DNA of 64,000 nucleotides from Clostridiaceae bacterium JG1575 (GTDB lineage Bacteria > Bacillota > Clostridia > Clostridiales > Clostridiaceae), in the NCBI GenBank assembly GCA_002838815.1, contig LQGW01000055.1:9700-73699 (forward strand). The letters are read 5' to 3'. The position numbers were made by a program, and so were the translations under genes. Of the stretch, positions 46,332-54,195 are shown in pieces; the stretch's first letter is position 1, and every line of letters starts with the position of its first letter. The notes under the pieces are model-generated. The model was not told the DNA's origin and did not search any database. It was given only the letters and a program-made list of their open reading frames with translations.

Positions 46332-46421
46332 AAACATGCTATTTTGGTCCATAGAATCATGAATTTATTAAATGTGAGCCCACTCCATCACTTGTTAACT
46401 TTTTGATTAGAAAAAAAAGAA

Positions 46422-46450
46422 TTGAGAATGTGAAATGGATCTATTATCAT
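46422..46450 (+). promoter_or_regulatory. Promoter of the ferritin-like gene
   Basis: TTGAGA (46422-46427), 17-base spacer, TATCAT (46445-46450), 56 bases before the start codon. Confidence 0.65.
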
Positions 46451-46506
46451 TAATTTAACAATGTATCTCCCTCGGGGACGCATGAATTACAAAAGGAGGA
46501 AGGAAT

Positions 46507-46995
46507 ATGTCAGTGACAGTGGATGGCAAGAAGTTCTTGGAGCTCATTGCCGGAAATGAAATGAAGGTGGCCAAACTCTACCGGGACATCGGGGACGAGG
46601 TCGGTCTGGGACAAGGGTTCTTTGAGCGCATGGCGGCAGACGAGGACAAGCATGAGATCATCTATCGGGGATTGCTCGGGCGCCATGAAAATGACCTCAT
46701 TCGGGAAACAGAGGCCAGCACCGCGCACTATGTGGAACTCTTATTGGAAAATGATTTGCTCCAGCACGTCGACGAATTGGTCGAAAGCGCCCGCCATCTG
46801 AATTTCAAAAGTCAGATTTTTGATCTTTGCGAACGCATCGAGCGGGATTCCGTGATGTACGTTCGAGAGTTCATGGATCTTTATCCGGATGTAGCCCCCC
46901 AGGAAATGAAAATTATCTTACAAGAAGAGAAAAAGCATTTGCAGATGATTCTTGAGAAAAAAGCCGACCGCTCATTCTTTGGCATCGGAATGTAA
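46507..46995 (+). CDS. Ferritin-like/rubrerythrin-type diiron protein
   Basis: A 162-residue all-helical protein without rubredoxin domain. Candidate iron ligands: Glu18, Glu46 with His49 (AADEDKHE), Glu109/Glu112 (CERIERD) and Glu140/Glu141 with His144 (EEKKHLQ), the ExxH spacing of the ferritin-like superfamily. It probably removes peroxide or stores iron. AAAGGAGG lies before ATG at 46507. Metal-box-like sites overlap the promoter, fitting regulation by iron or peroxide. Confidence 0.8.
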   Translation: MSVTVDGKKFLELIAGNEMKVAKLYRDIGDEVGLGQGFFERMAADEDKHEIIYRGLLGRHENDLIRETEASTAHYVELLLENDLLQHVDELVESARHLNFKSQIFDLCERIERDSVMYVREFMDLYPDVAPQEMKIILQEEKKHLQMILEKKADRSFFGIGM

Positions 46996-47073
46996 CCCCA
47001 GAGGAGACGCGCCCTTCGGGGCCCTTCATTGCGCTACTATTTATGTGTATTTTATCAGGAGGAATTTTTAATC

Positions 47074-48555
47074 ATGATTACTTTTCTCATCGGCCTCGCC
47101 ATCCTCATCGGCGGCGGCTTCCTTTACGGAACCTTCTGCGAGAAGCTCTTCCAACCGGATGATCGCAAAACGCCCGCCGTCGCATCCTACGACGGGGTAG
47201 ACTATGTGGGCATGAAGAAGTGGAAAAACTCACTCATTCAGCTGCTCAACATTGCCGGAACCGGACCCATTCTCGGACCCATTCAGGGAATTCTCTTTGG
47301 CCCCTTAGCCTTCTTGACCATTCCCCTGGGTTGCGTTTTGGCCGGCGCCATGCACGACTATTTCTCGGGCATGATCTCCATGAGAAACAACGGCGCGCAG
47401 ATGCCCAAAATGATCCAAAAATACTTAGGGAAAAACGTACGCTCCTTCTACAATGTGGTCATCATGATCTTGATGCTCCTCGTGGGTGCCGTGTTTATCT
47501 ACACCCCCGGAGACCTCATCGTCGGTGAAGTGCTCAAGCAGCCCACGACCTCTTCGAATCCCACCACTTGGATCGTTTATGCGCTGATTTTTGCGTATTA
47601 CCTCATCGCAACCTTATTCCCCATCGACCAGATCATCGGTCGGGTATACCCCATTTTCGGAGCCTTCTTGGTCCTCTCCGCCGTGGGCATCTTCATCGGG
47701 GTTATCGTACATCCCGTGCAACTGCAGAACGTGGATTTTAGTAACCTCGCGGCCCAAAATAAGACCAACCTGCCTTGGATTCCCATCTTCTTCATCACGG
47801 TTGCCTGCGGCATTCTCTCGGGATTCCATGCCACCCAGGCCACCCTTATTTCCCGTTCCGTAACGAAAGAGAAAGAAGGCAAGGGAACCTTTTTCAACAT
47901 GATGCTCGTGGAAGGCTTCATTGCTATGTGCTGGGCTGCCGGGACCATGATCGTCGCCGACAAAGTTGGCTACTCCATGAACAGTGCCGTAAAGGCCCCG
48001 GCCATGATCGGTATCATCTCTAGAGACTTCCTTGGCAGCTTTGGCGCCATCTTTGCCATTATCGGCGTCATCGTTCTCCCCATCACCTCCGGGGATACCG
48101 CCCTGCGTTCGCTGCGTTTGATCATCGCCGAGCGCTTCAACATCGACCAAGTATCCAAAACCAAGCGTTTGGCTGTTTCCGCCGGCATCTTCATCCCCTG
48201 CGCCGCCATTTTGATCTTCGCTAAATTGAACCCCAATGGCTTCAATCTTCTGTGGCGCTACTTTGCCTTCACGAATCAGTTCATCGCCATCTTCGCCCTC
48301 TCCATGATTTCAGTCTATCTCTTCATTCATAAGAAGAACGGCTGGGTGGCACTCTTGCCGGGATGCTTCTACACCTTTGTGGTTATGAGTTTTATCATCC
48401 ACGCCCCCATCGGGTTCCAAATGTACCGCTTGGAAGGCGCCAAGAGCTATCTCTACTCCTACATCCTCTCCGGAGCCATCACCGTAGTTTATGCTTGGTA
48501 CACCGTGAACTACGCGAAAAAACACGGGATCTCCATTGAGGACCGCAAGATCTAA
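47074..48555 (+). CDS. CstA-family carbon-starvation/peptide or pyruvate transporter
   Basis: A 493-residue membrane protein with about 13-16 helices. The CstA core is present: LLNIAGTGPILGPIQG near 66-81, GAMHDYFSGMISMRNNG near 93-109 and GFHATQATLISRSVTKEK near 250-267. It is the short form (E. coli CstA is about 700 residues). CstA takes up peptides, and the related YjiY/BtsT takes pyruvate. AGGAGG lies about 11 bases before ATG at 47074. It follows the ferritin-like gene by 78 bases and may share its promoter. Confidence 0.92.
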   Translation: MITFLIGLAILIGGGFLYGTFCEKLFQPDDRKTPAVASYDGVDYVGMKKWKNSLIQLLNIAGTGPILGPIQGILFGPLAFLTIPLGCVLAGAMHDYFSGMISMRNNGAQMPKMIQKYLGKNVRSFYNVVIMILMLLVGAVFIYTPGDLIVGEVLKQPTTSSNPTTWIVYALIFAYYLIATLFPIDQIIGRVYPIFGAFLVLSAVGIFIGVIVHPVQLQNVDFSNLAAQNKTNLPWIPIFFITVACGILSGFHATQATLISRSVTKEKEGKGTFFNMMLVEGFIAMCWAAGTMIVADKVGYSMNSAVKAPAMIGIISRDFLGSFGAIFAIIGVIVLPITSGDTALRSLRLIIAERFNIDQVSKTKRLAVSAGIFIPCAAILIFAKLNPNGFNLLWRYFAFTNQFIAIFALSMISVYLFIHKKNGWVALLPGCFYTFVVMSFIIHAPIGFQMYRLEGAKSYLYSYILSGAITVVYAWYTVNYAKKHGISIEDRKI

Positions 48556-48581
48556 TCGCGGATCATAGATCCCCAAAAGAA

Positions 48582-48635
48582 AACCGCCTCGATCCCTCCT
48601 GCATCAAAAAGGAGGACCGGGGCGGTTGCTTTTTG
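48582..48635 (+). terminator. Terminator after the CstA gene
   Basis: AACCGCC.CG.TCCCTCC pairs with GGAGG.CCG.GGCGGTT, followed by GCTTTTTG. Confidence 0.8.
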
Positions 48636-48685
48636 TGTTCTGCTCCGGCTCAGGGTAGAATAAACCCAAGAGAGGAGGCGATTTC

Positions 48686-49198
48686 ATGGAGGTCTTCACC
48701 GGGCCCATCGCCCAAGGGGCCGAGATTTTAGCGGCTCGAGAGCGGCGCGGGCGATACCTCAAAAAAGAACTACGTCGTGGCGCGCCGCTTTTATGTCTGA
48801 CCCTCAACATTCCGGGGCCTCAAAAAAGAGGCCCGGACGTGCTGCGGGTCCATGACGTGGCCCGAAGGCGAGTTCAAGCGGCCTTTCCCCAAGCCATCCC
48901 TTGCGCCGTTTTCGTTGATGCGGCAGGCCCCTTTGCGCTTTGGCGCCTTTTGATGGACGGCACCGAGGCGAAGCGCCGAGCAATATCCCTAGAGCAGGCC
49001 GATGCCTTGGGCCGGCTCATGGACTTGGATGTGCTCGAGGGCGAGGGGCCCCTTTCCCGAAGTGCTGTGGGCGCACCGCCCAGACCCTGCTTTCTTTGCG
49101 CCAAGGATGCGCGAATCTGCCGAAGACTTGGCACACATTCGCCCGAAGCGATCCAAGCGCACCTTGAAGCGATCGTGCGCTCAGTCCTCCAACGTTAG
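48686..49198 (+). CDS. CitX-like apo-citrate lyase phosphoribosyl-dephospho-CoA transferase
   Basis: A 170-residue protein with CitX features: REXRGRYLKKELRRG-type N-terminus, NIPGPQK, GRLMDLDVLEGEGPLSRSAVGAP near 114-135, and the closing CFLCAKDARICRRLGTHS. CitX attaches the 2'-(5''-phosphoribosyl)-3'-dephospho-CoA prosthetic group to the acyl carrier subunit of citrate lyase. No citDEF, citC or citG gene is in the window, so its target must be encoded elsewhere or be different. AGGAGG precedes ATG at 48686. Its 3' end overlaps the convergent ldh gene by four bases. Confidence 0.8.
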   Translation: MEVFTGPIAQGAEILAARERRGRYLKKELRRGAPLLCLTLNIPGPQKRGPDVLRVHDVARRRVQAAFPQAIPCAVFVDAAGPFALWRLLMDGTEAKRRAISLEQADALGRLMDLDVLEGEGPLSRSAVGAPPRPCFLCAKDARICRRLGTHSPEAIQAHLEAIVRSVLQR

Positions 49199-50139
49199 TC
49201 GAGGCGTTCCGCTAAATTCTTCAAGAGATCGTAAAGCAGCGAGGAGGAGTCCTCCAACGCCATTGTCTCCTCGTCCGAGAGGTCCGGCACCATCTCTTTT
49301 TCCACGCCATGACGCCCAACCACACGGGGCACAGAATAATAGACGCCGCGCTGCTCGTCCAGATTCGATACGGACAAAATCCTTCGCTCATCCCGTAAAA
49401 TAGCTTCGGTGATGCGCCGCACCGCAAGAGCCACCGCGTAGTTGGTATAGCCTTTGCGGGAAATGATGGCGGCGGCGGAGCCCCGAACTTCCCTTAGGGC
49501 CTCTTGCTGAAGCTTTTCCAGATCTAGGCCCTCGTTTTCAGCAGCCTGGGCCAAGGGCACACTGCCCACTGCGGCACTGGACCAAAGAGCAAATTCCGAA
49601 TCGCCGTGTTCTCCGGCGATGTGGGCGTGTACCGAGCGCGCATCCACCTCAAAGGCCCGGCCCAAGACATAGCGCAGCCTCGAAGAATCCAGTACCGTGC
49701 CCGAGCCCAGCACCCGGCGGCTGGGAAACCCCGAGAGCCGATAGGTTAAATAGCTTAGAAGATCCACGGGGTTGGCCACGACCAAAAGAATGGCTTGCGG
49801 CGAAGCCTTGGCGATTTGCGGGATCATGTCCCGATAGATGGCGGCGTTTCGCTGGAGCAGATCCAATCGGGACTCGCCTTCTTTTTGATTTGCTCCGGCG
49901 GTCAATATCACCAGATCACTGTCTTTAGTGTCCTCATAGGATCCGGCCCGCAAGGCCACCGGAGGATAAAAGGCGGCCCCGTGGGCGATGTCCATCACTT
50001 CCCCTTCGGCCTTCTTTTTTTCCCGGTCCACCAGAACAATTTCCTGGGCCAGTCCTTTTTGTGCGAGGGCAAAGGTTACCGCCGATCCCACAAAACCAGC
50101 CCCCACCACGGAGAGTTTGACTCCTTTTTTCATTTTCAT
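49195..50139 (-). CDS. ldh: L-lactate dehydrogenase
   Basis: A 314-residue NAD-dependent enzyme reducing pyruvate to L-lactate. NAD motif GAGFVGSAVTFAL near 11-23, the Asp of LVDREKKK, VANPVDLLSYL near 118, and the catalytic His in AGEHGDSEF near 170. Residues ANQKEGESRLDLLQRN in the active-site loop carry Gln87 instead of malate-type Arg, favouring lactate over malate. Start is ATG at 50139 with GGAAGGAAGG ahead; a longer frame from 50154 is less likely. Confidence 0.94.
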   Translation of the reverse strand: MKMKKGVKLSVVGAGFVGSAVTFALAQKGLAQEIVLVDREKKKAEGEVMDIAHGAAFYPPVALRAGSYEDTKDSDLVILTAGANQKEGESRLDLLQRNAAIYRDMIPQIAKASPQAILLVVANPVDLLSYLTYRLSGFPSRRVLGSGTVLDSSRLRYVLGRAFEVDARSVHAHIAGEHGDSEFALWSSAAVGSVPLAQAAENEGLDLEKLQQEALREVRGSAAAIISRKGYTNYAVALAVRRITEAILRDERRILSVSNLDEQRGVYYSVPRVVGRHGVEKEMVPDLSDEETMALEDSSSLLYDLLKNLAERLD

Positions 50140-50195
50140 GCACCTTCCTTCCAAGGGATGGATTCCCTGTATTATTTTTTAACTTTACTCTTTAA

Positions 50196-50204
50196 ATTAT
50201 ACCA
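50196..50204 (-). promoter_or_regulatory. Extended -10 promoter of ldh
   Basis: Minus-strand TGGTATAAT, 57 bases before the ldh start codon. Confidence 0.6.
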
Positions 50205-50309
50205 TTGAACCCCCATCAATCCCGATAATTTTGTATCACATTTGAAAACAAACTGTAATACTTTATCTCTCCATCCACCGCTTTATTGGGCCGGAGGGCT
50301 TTCTTTTTA

Positions 50310-50318
50310 TGCTAAAAT
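50310..50318 (+). promoter_or_regulatory. Extended -10 promoter of the sigma-54 gene
   Basis: TGCTAAAAT, 50 bases before the start at 50368. Another weak candidate (TTGTAT-17-TGTAAT) lies near 50,230. Confidence 0.5.
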
Positions 50319-50367
50319 GAAGGAAGACGTCTGGGCAATGGGCCGCCGGAGAAAGGGGGAAAGGATC

Positions 50368-51705
50368 ATGGAACTCTCGCAGCATCAACGCACCGAACTG
50401 CATCTGTCCCTTACGCAGGAAATGCTGACCTCCATCGGTATTTTGGAGCTCTCAGGCTCCGACCTTTTGGATTTTTTAGTAGCGGAGTCTCAAAGCAATC
50501 CCGCCCTGGACCCCGATGAAGCCCTCATTCAAGCCGATCGAGCCAAGGAAGCCTTGGCTCTCTCGCGCATAGCTCCCCTCTTGAGCGACCCCACGGACCC
50601 TGCCTTCCCCCAAGATGAGGTCTCCGAGGGAGACCCGCTTTTGTTCATTCCCTCGCCCACCAGCCTCTGTGCGTATTTGACCGCGCAGCTGGGCGAGATG
50701 CCTCTCGCTCCCCAGGTGCTGCAAAGCGCCCTATGGATCGTCAACCAATTGGATGAGCGTGGCTATTTTCATCCTGAGGACCAAGAGGCCGCTCCGCCGC
50801 ACTATAGCCACTGGACCGAGGCGCGCTTCGCGGTGCAAAGCCTCGATCCTCCGGGCATTGGGGCTCGAGACCTCACCGAGTGCCTAATCCTTCAACTGCG
50901 GGCGAAAGGACATGAGGATCCCATCTTGGAGGCCCTGCTCCGAGAAGACTTGGACGCCTTAGCTAAGGGCGCGTTTGGCCCTCTTGAACGCAAATACGGC
51001 TCCCGAGACTTTGAAGCCGATCTCCTGCTCCTTCGCTCACTGACCCCAAAACCCGCGGTGGGCTACTCCGATGGAAGCATCCCCCAGACCCTCTTGCCGG
51101 ATCTCACCTTTGCGTCAAAGGGAGATGCGGTGCAGGTGACCCTCAATCACCAATTCATTCCCCGCCTAAAGGTTTCGGGGCGTTACCTATCCATGCTCCA
51201 GCAGCTGGAGCCTCAGGAGCAGCCTCTCTACCAGCAGTATCTGCGCCGCATTTCGGGGATTTTGGAGGCGATTGAAAAGCGCAACGAGACCCTGCTACGC
51301 ATAGGAGAGTGCATTGCCGCCCATCAGCGGGAGTATCTTCTCTCCAAGATCGCCGACCCCTTGCCCCTCACCATGAATGAGGTGGCGGATGAGTTGAGGA
51401 TGAACCCTTCCACCGTGTCCCGGGCGGTGAAGGACAAATACGTGCGCTTGGACCAACGCATCGTGGCGCTTCGCTTCTTCTTTCCCTTGGGTGTCGCCAC
51501 CGCCCAGGGAGATAAAACCAACCGTTCCGCCGTTTTAAAGCGCCTGGAATCCCTGATCCTTAGCGAAACAAAGCCCTACTCGGATGCGAAACTTGCGCAC
51601 CTTTTAAGCCTTCAGGGCGTCCAAGTCTCCCGGCGCACCGTCACCAAATACCGCGAACTTTTGGGGTTCCCCCGCGCTGGGGTCCGAATTCCCCCCACTC
51701 CTTAA
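50368..51705 (+). CDS. rpoN: RNA polymerase sigma-54 factor
   Basis: A 445-residue sigma-54. Region I (Gln/Leu-rich activator-interacting, LHLSLTQEMLTSIGILELSG near 13-32), acidic region II, core-binding domain with SLDPPGIGARDLTECL near 155-170, HTH with TMNEVADELRMNPSTVSRAVKDKY near 338-361, and the RpoN box SRRTVTKYRELLG near 424. It directs transcription from -24/-12 promoters with AAA+ activators. No activator gene occurs in the window. AAAGG-rich sequence precedes ATG at 50368; a longer frame to 50242 lacks support. Divergent from ldh. Confidence 0.93.
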   Translation: MELSQHQRTELHLSLTQEMLTSIGILELSGSDLLDFLVAESQSNPALDPDEALIQADRAKEALALSRIAPLLSDPTDPAFPQDEVSEGDPLLFIPSPTSLCAYLTAQLGEMPLAPQVLQSALWIVNQLDERGYFHPEDQEAAPPHYSHWTEARFAVQSLDPPGIGARDLTECLILQLRAKGHEDPILEALLREDLDALAKGAFGPLERKYGSRDFEADLLLLRSLTPKPAVGYSDGSIPQTLLPDLTFASKGDAVQVTLNHQFIPRLKVSGRYLSMLQQLEPQEQPLYQQYLRRISGILEAIEKRNETLLRIGECIAAHQREYLLSKIADPLPLTMNEVADELRMNPSTVSRAVKDKYVRLDQRIVALRFFFPLGVATAQGDKTNRSAVLKRLESLILSETKPYSDAKLAHLLSLQGVQVSRRTVTKYRELLGFPRAGVRIPPTP

Positions 51706-51726
51706 CCCCAGAGGTCCACTCCATCG

Positions 51727-51789
51727 ACGACAAATCCCCCCAGGTGTTCTTAGCCCAAAGGACCAAGAACACCTGGGGGGATTTGTCGT
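51727..51789. terminator. Bidirectional terminator with 25-base perfect stem
   Basis: Arms 51727-51751 and 51765-51789 are exact complements around a 13-base loop, between convergent rpoN and nucleoside hydrolase genes. T-rich sequence follows on the plus strand. Confidence 0.9.
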
Positions 51790-51823
51790 TTCTTTTTTCT
51801 CGCTTTTTTTGCCCCTGTTTATT

Positions 51824-52771
51824 CTAGGGCGTAGGGGGCCAGCATCCGTCGTAATAATCCGCCATCTTTTGCAACAGGGCATAGAACGCCTCAGCCGCCA
51901 CCGTCCTGCCGATGGAGGCATTGGGCTCTGGCGCATCAAAAATCATCACGGTCTGCCCAAAGCTTTCCTTGGACGCCGTTTCGCAGTCCAAGCGAGCGCT
52001 TTGGTAGGTGAAGGCCTCGGGGATCACGAGGGAAGCCACCACCAAGGCGTCGTGCAAAATGACGCCGTCCGGCCGCTGAAAGGGATTCTTCGTAGAGAAG
52101 ATGAAATCGTTCATGCCTTTTAAAAAACCCCCCAAGGGGTTGGGACGCTCCAATGCCCGCATCTTCTGCTGCGTCAAAATGGTTTGAGTCGTGAGGTCCA
52201 GTCCGTAAAGGACGATGGGGACCCCGCTTTGAAAAACCATTTTTGCAGCGTGGGGATCGGCCCAGACGTTGAATTCTCCGTAGGGGGAATGATTGCCCGA
52301 GGTGGCGGAGCCCCCCATCATTCGAATTTCTTTGATGAGCTCCTTGAGTTGGGGGCGACGCCAAAGGGCAAGGGCCAGATTTGTGAGGGGCCCCACCGCA
52401 AGGACGATGAGTTCTCCGCGATGGCGTAGGGCCGCCTCATATAGGGCGTCGAGAAAAGAGGGGCCCCCCGGATCTTCAGAGCATTCGGGCAGGACGCCAA
52501 AGCCCAGCCCGCCGGCTCCGTGGACGAGGGACGCATCTTCTTTCTCCCGCAGCAAAGGCCCCGCAGCGCCGGCGCAAACCGGCCCCTTCAAATGTAAAAA
52601 AGCGGCGAGCTTTCGTGAGTTGGCGTACGTGGCGTTTAAACCAACATTTCCCGCCACAGCGGACAATCCCGTCACCAAAAGCTCCGGGCAAGCTGCGGCC
52701 AAGCATAGCGCATACGCATCATCAATTCCCGGATCGCAGTCGATCCAAATGGGTTGGGGGTTGTTCATCAA
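51824..52771 (-). CDS. Inosine-uridine preferring nucleoside hydrolase
   Basis: A 315-residue enzyme cleaving the N-glycosidic bond of ribonucleosides. The calcium/ribose-binding cluster DCDPGIDDAYAL (Asp11, 13, 17, 18) is intact; AVGPLTNLALAL near 122, MMGGSATSGNHSPYGEFNVWADPHAA near 151-176 and HDALVVA near 240 complete the site. It is the last gene of the operon and overlaps the upstream degenerate paralogue by four bases (ATGA). Confidence 0.94.
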   Translation of the reverse strand: MMNNPQPIWIDCDPGIDDAYALCLAAACPELLVTGLSAVAGNVGLNATYANSRKLAAFLHLKGPVCAGAAGPLLREKEDASLVHGAGGLGFGVLPECSEDPGGPSFLDALYEAALRHRGELIVLAVGPLTNLALALWRRPQLKELIKEIRMMGGSATSGNHSPYGEFNVWADPHAAKMVFQSGVPIVLYGLDLTTQTILTQQKMRALERPNPLGGFLKGMNDFIFSTKNPFQRPDGVILHDALVVASLVIPEAFTYQSARLDCETASKESFGQTVMIFDAPEPNASIGRTVAAEAFYALLQKMADYYDGCWPPTP

Positions 52772-53496
52772 AGCAGTTCTCCTAACAGCGTTTGAGCCAG
52801 TTCTTGGGCGTGTGCTCGAGCCTCATCAGAAAAGCCCAGGATCCGCCAAACGTTGGGCGGCCGGCCGGTGGTGCCCAGAAGGTCCCAAACCATCAACCCA
52901 CGGGTCAAGCGGCCACAAAGGTCCACGTCCACAGCGCAGGGCGCTCCCTGAAACCATTCTGGGTGCTCCCGCAGAGTCATCAAAAGCGCCAAGGGGGATG
53001 CCTCACCTAAGACCTCCTGGGGAATCCAGCAAAGCTTCACGCCCGAGCGAAGCACCAATTGAGCCGATTCGGGGTCGTTCAACGCAACCAAAGCGCCTCG
53101 GGCACTCTGCCCGGCCCCATAGAGGGCGCCTCCGGTGCAGTAAACGCAATGGATGCGCTCCTTCACCTGCGGGTCGCCGGCAAGAATCTGAGCGAGGGTG
53201 GTAAAGGCGCCCAGCAAAAGGAGGTCCATGGGCTCAGATTCCCGCTTCAGACACTCTTCCCAGCCATCAGCCGCTGCGCTTTGCTGGAGTGAGGGCCAAG
53301 GGCCCAGCATCGGTCGAGGGGGCTCATTTAGAATCTTTAGCCGCCCCACCGCCAAAGATCGGTCCAAAGATGGACGGTTATTGGGAAGACGGGCGATGCG
53401 CAGGCCTCCTGCCGCAAGGGCCGACCAGTCGATGCGTGAGAGCGTTCTAGGGATGGGATCGCTCCAATCTAGGAGCCAAGGACGGGGGGTTTGCAT
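52768..53496 (-). CDS. Nucleoside hydrolase-like protein lacking the catalytic Asp cluster
   Basis: A 242-residue paralogue of the adjacent nucleoside hydrolase. The central block LLGAFTTLAQILAGDP and GGALYGAGQSARGALVALN followed by DPESAQLVLRSGV aligns with AVGPLTNLALAL, GGSATSGN and DPHAAKMVFQSGV of the neighbour. The N-terminus, however, reads WLLDWSDPIPRT where the active enzyme has DxDPGxDDA, and about 70 residues are shorter or altered. It is probably inactive and may form a heterocomplex with or regulate the neighbour. Overlap by four bases implies coupled translation. Confidence 0.7.
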   Translation of the reverse strand: MQTPRPWLLDWSDPIPRTLSRIDWSALAAGGLRIARLPNNRPSLDRSLAVGRLKILNEPPRPMLGPWPSLQQSAAADGWEECLKRESEPMDLLLLGAFTTLAQILAGDPQVKERIHCVYCTGGALYGAGQSARGALVALNDPESAQLVLRSGVKLCWIPQEVLGEASPLALLMTLREHPEWFQGAPCAVDVDLCGRLTRGLMVWDLLGTTGRPPNVWRILGFSDEARAHAQELAQTLLGELL

Positions 53497-53547
53497 ATCA
53501 ATACCTCATGGACTTTAAAAAATGGGACCCGAACAATCTCGGAAGGA

Positions 53548-54195
53548 TTAGTGCGTAGTGCCTAAAGCGGCCATTGGCCTTGGGGACTTTGAGGGTTCGA
53601 TGAGCACGCGCAGCGCCGCAAGGAGTGCTTGCTGAATGTCCTGTGGATTCATGGAGGCATACTGCGGCTTGTCTGCCGTTTGGCTGGGGATAAAAGGAAC
53701 ATGGATGAACCCGGCGGGAAGGTCGCGCTTTTGCTGGGCCAAGGAATGAAGCACTCGGTAAAATACAGCGTTGCAAACAAACGTTCCCGCCGTATAACTC
53801 AAAGTGGCCGGCAGCCCCTCACCTTGAATGGCCGCCACCATCTGATGAACGGGCAGGGTCGCGAAATAGGCACAAGGGCCCTGGGCCTCCAGGGGATGCC
53901 CTTGCGGCTGAAATCCATCGTTGTCGGGGATGCGGGCCTCCTGCCAGTTGATCGCTGCAAATTCCGGCGTCACACAGGTACGGCCTCCCGCCTGACCTAC
54001 TAGAACCACGGCGTCCACCTGTTCTTCATCCACCGCGCGCAACAAAGGCTCGAGGCAGCGCTCAAAGGCGGTGGGAATGCATAAGGGCACAAGCTGTGCG
54101 CCCAGATATGCCTTGGGCAGGGAGGAGACCACCTCCCAGGCGGGATTGATGGATTCCTCCCCGAATGGGGTGAAGCCGGTGACTAAAATTTTCAT
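53548..54195 (-). CDS. pcp: Pyroglutamyl-peptidase I
   Basis: A 215-residue cysteine peptidase removing N-terminal pyroglutamate from peptides. Catalytic residues Glu78 (TPEFAAIN), Cys141 (AGTFVCNAVFY) and His165 (FIHVPFIP) are all in place. A 15-20 residue C-terminal tail is extra. Overlaps the upstream membrane-protein gene by four bases (ATGA). Confidence 0.94.
   Translation of the reverse strand: MKILVTGFTPFGEESINPAWEVVSSLPKAYLGAQLVPLCIPTAFERCLEPLLRAVDEEQVDAVVLVGQAGGRTCVTPEFAAINWQEARIPDNDGFQPQGHPLEAQGPCAYFATLPVHQMVAAIQGEGLPATLSYTAGTFVCNAVFYRVLHSLAQQKRDLPAGFIHVPFIPSQTADKPQYASMNPQDIQQALLAALRVLIEPSKSPRPMAALGTTH

Larger units (their letters stand above)
45863..46421. other. Intergenic region before the ferritin-like gene
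   Basis: About 640 bases separate the methyltransferase from the next start codon. It starts with a terminator (45928-45966), then GC-rich DNA without a credible gene to about 46,250, then AT-rich control DNA with possible metal-regulator boxes (46311-46331, 46417-46436). Confidence 0.5.

Noticed and set aside
50140-50367. Search for a -24/-12 promoter near rpoN and in the other intergenic regions
   Set aside because: No TGGCAC-N5-TTGCW arrangement was found by eye; TGGCAC occurrences lacked the second element at the right distance.
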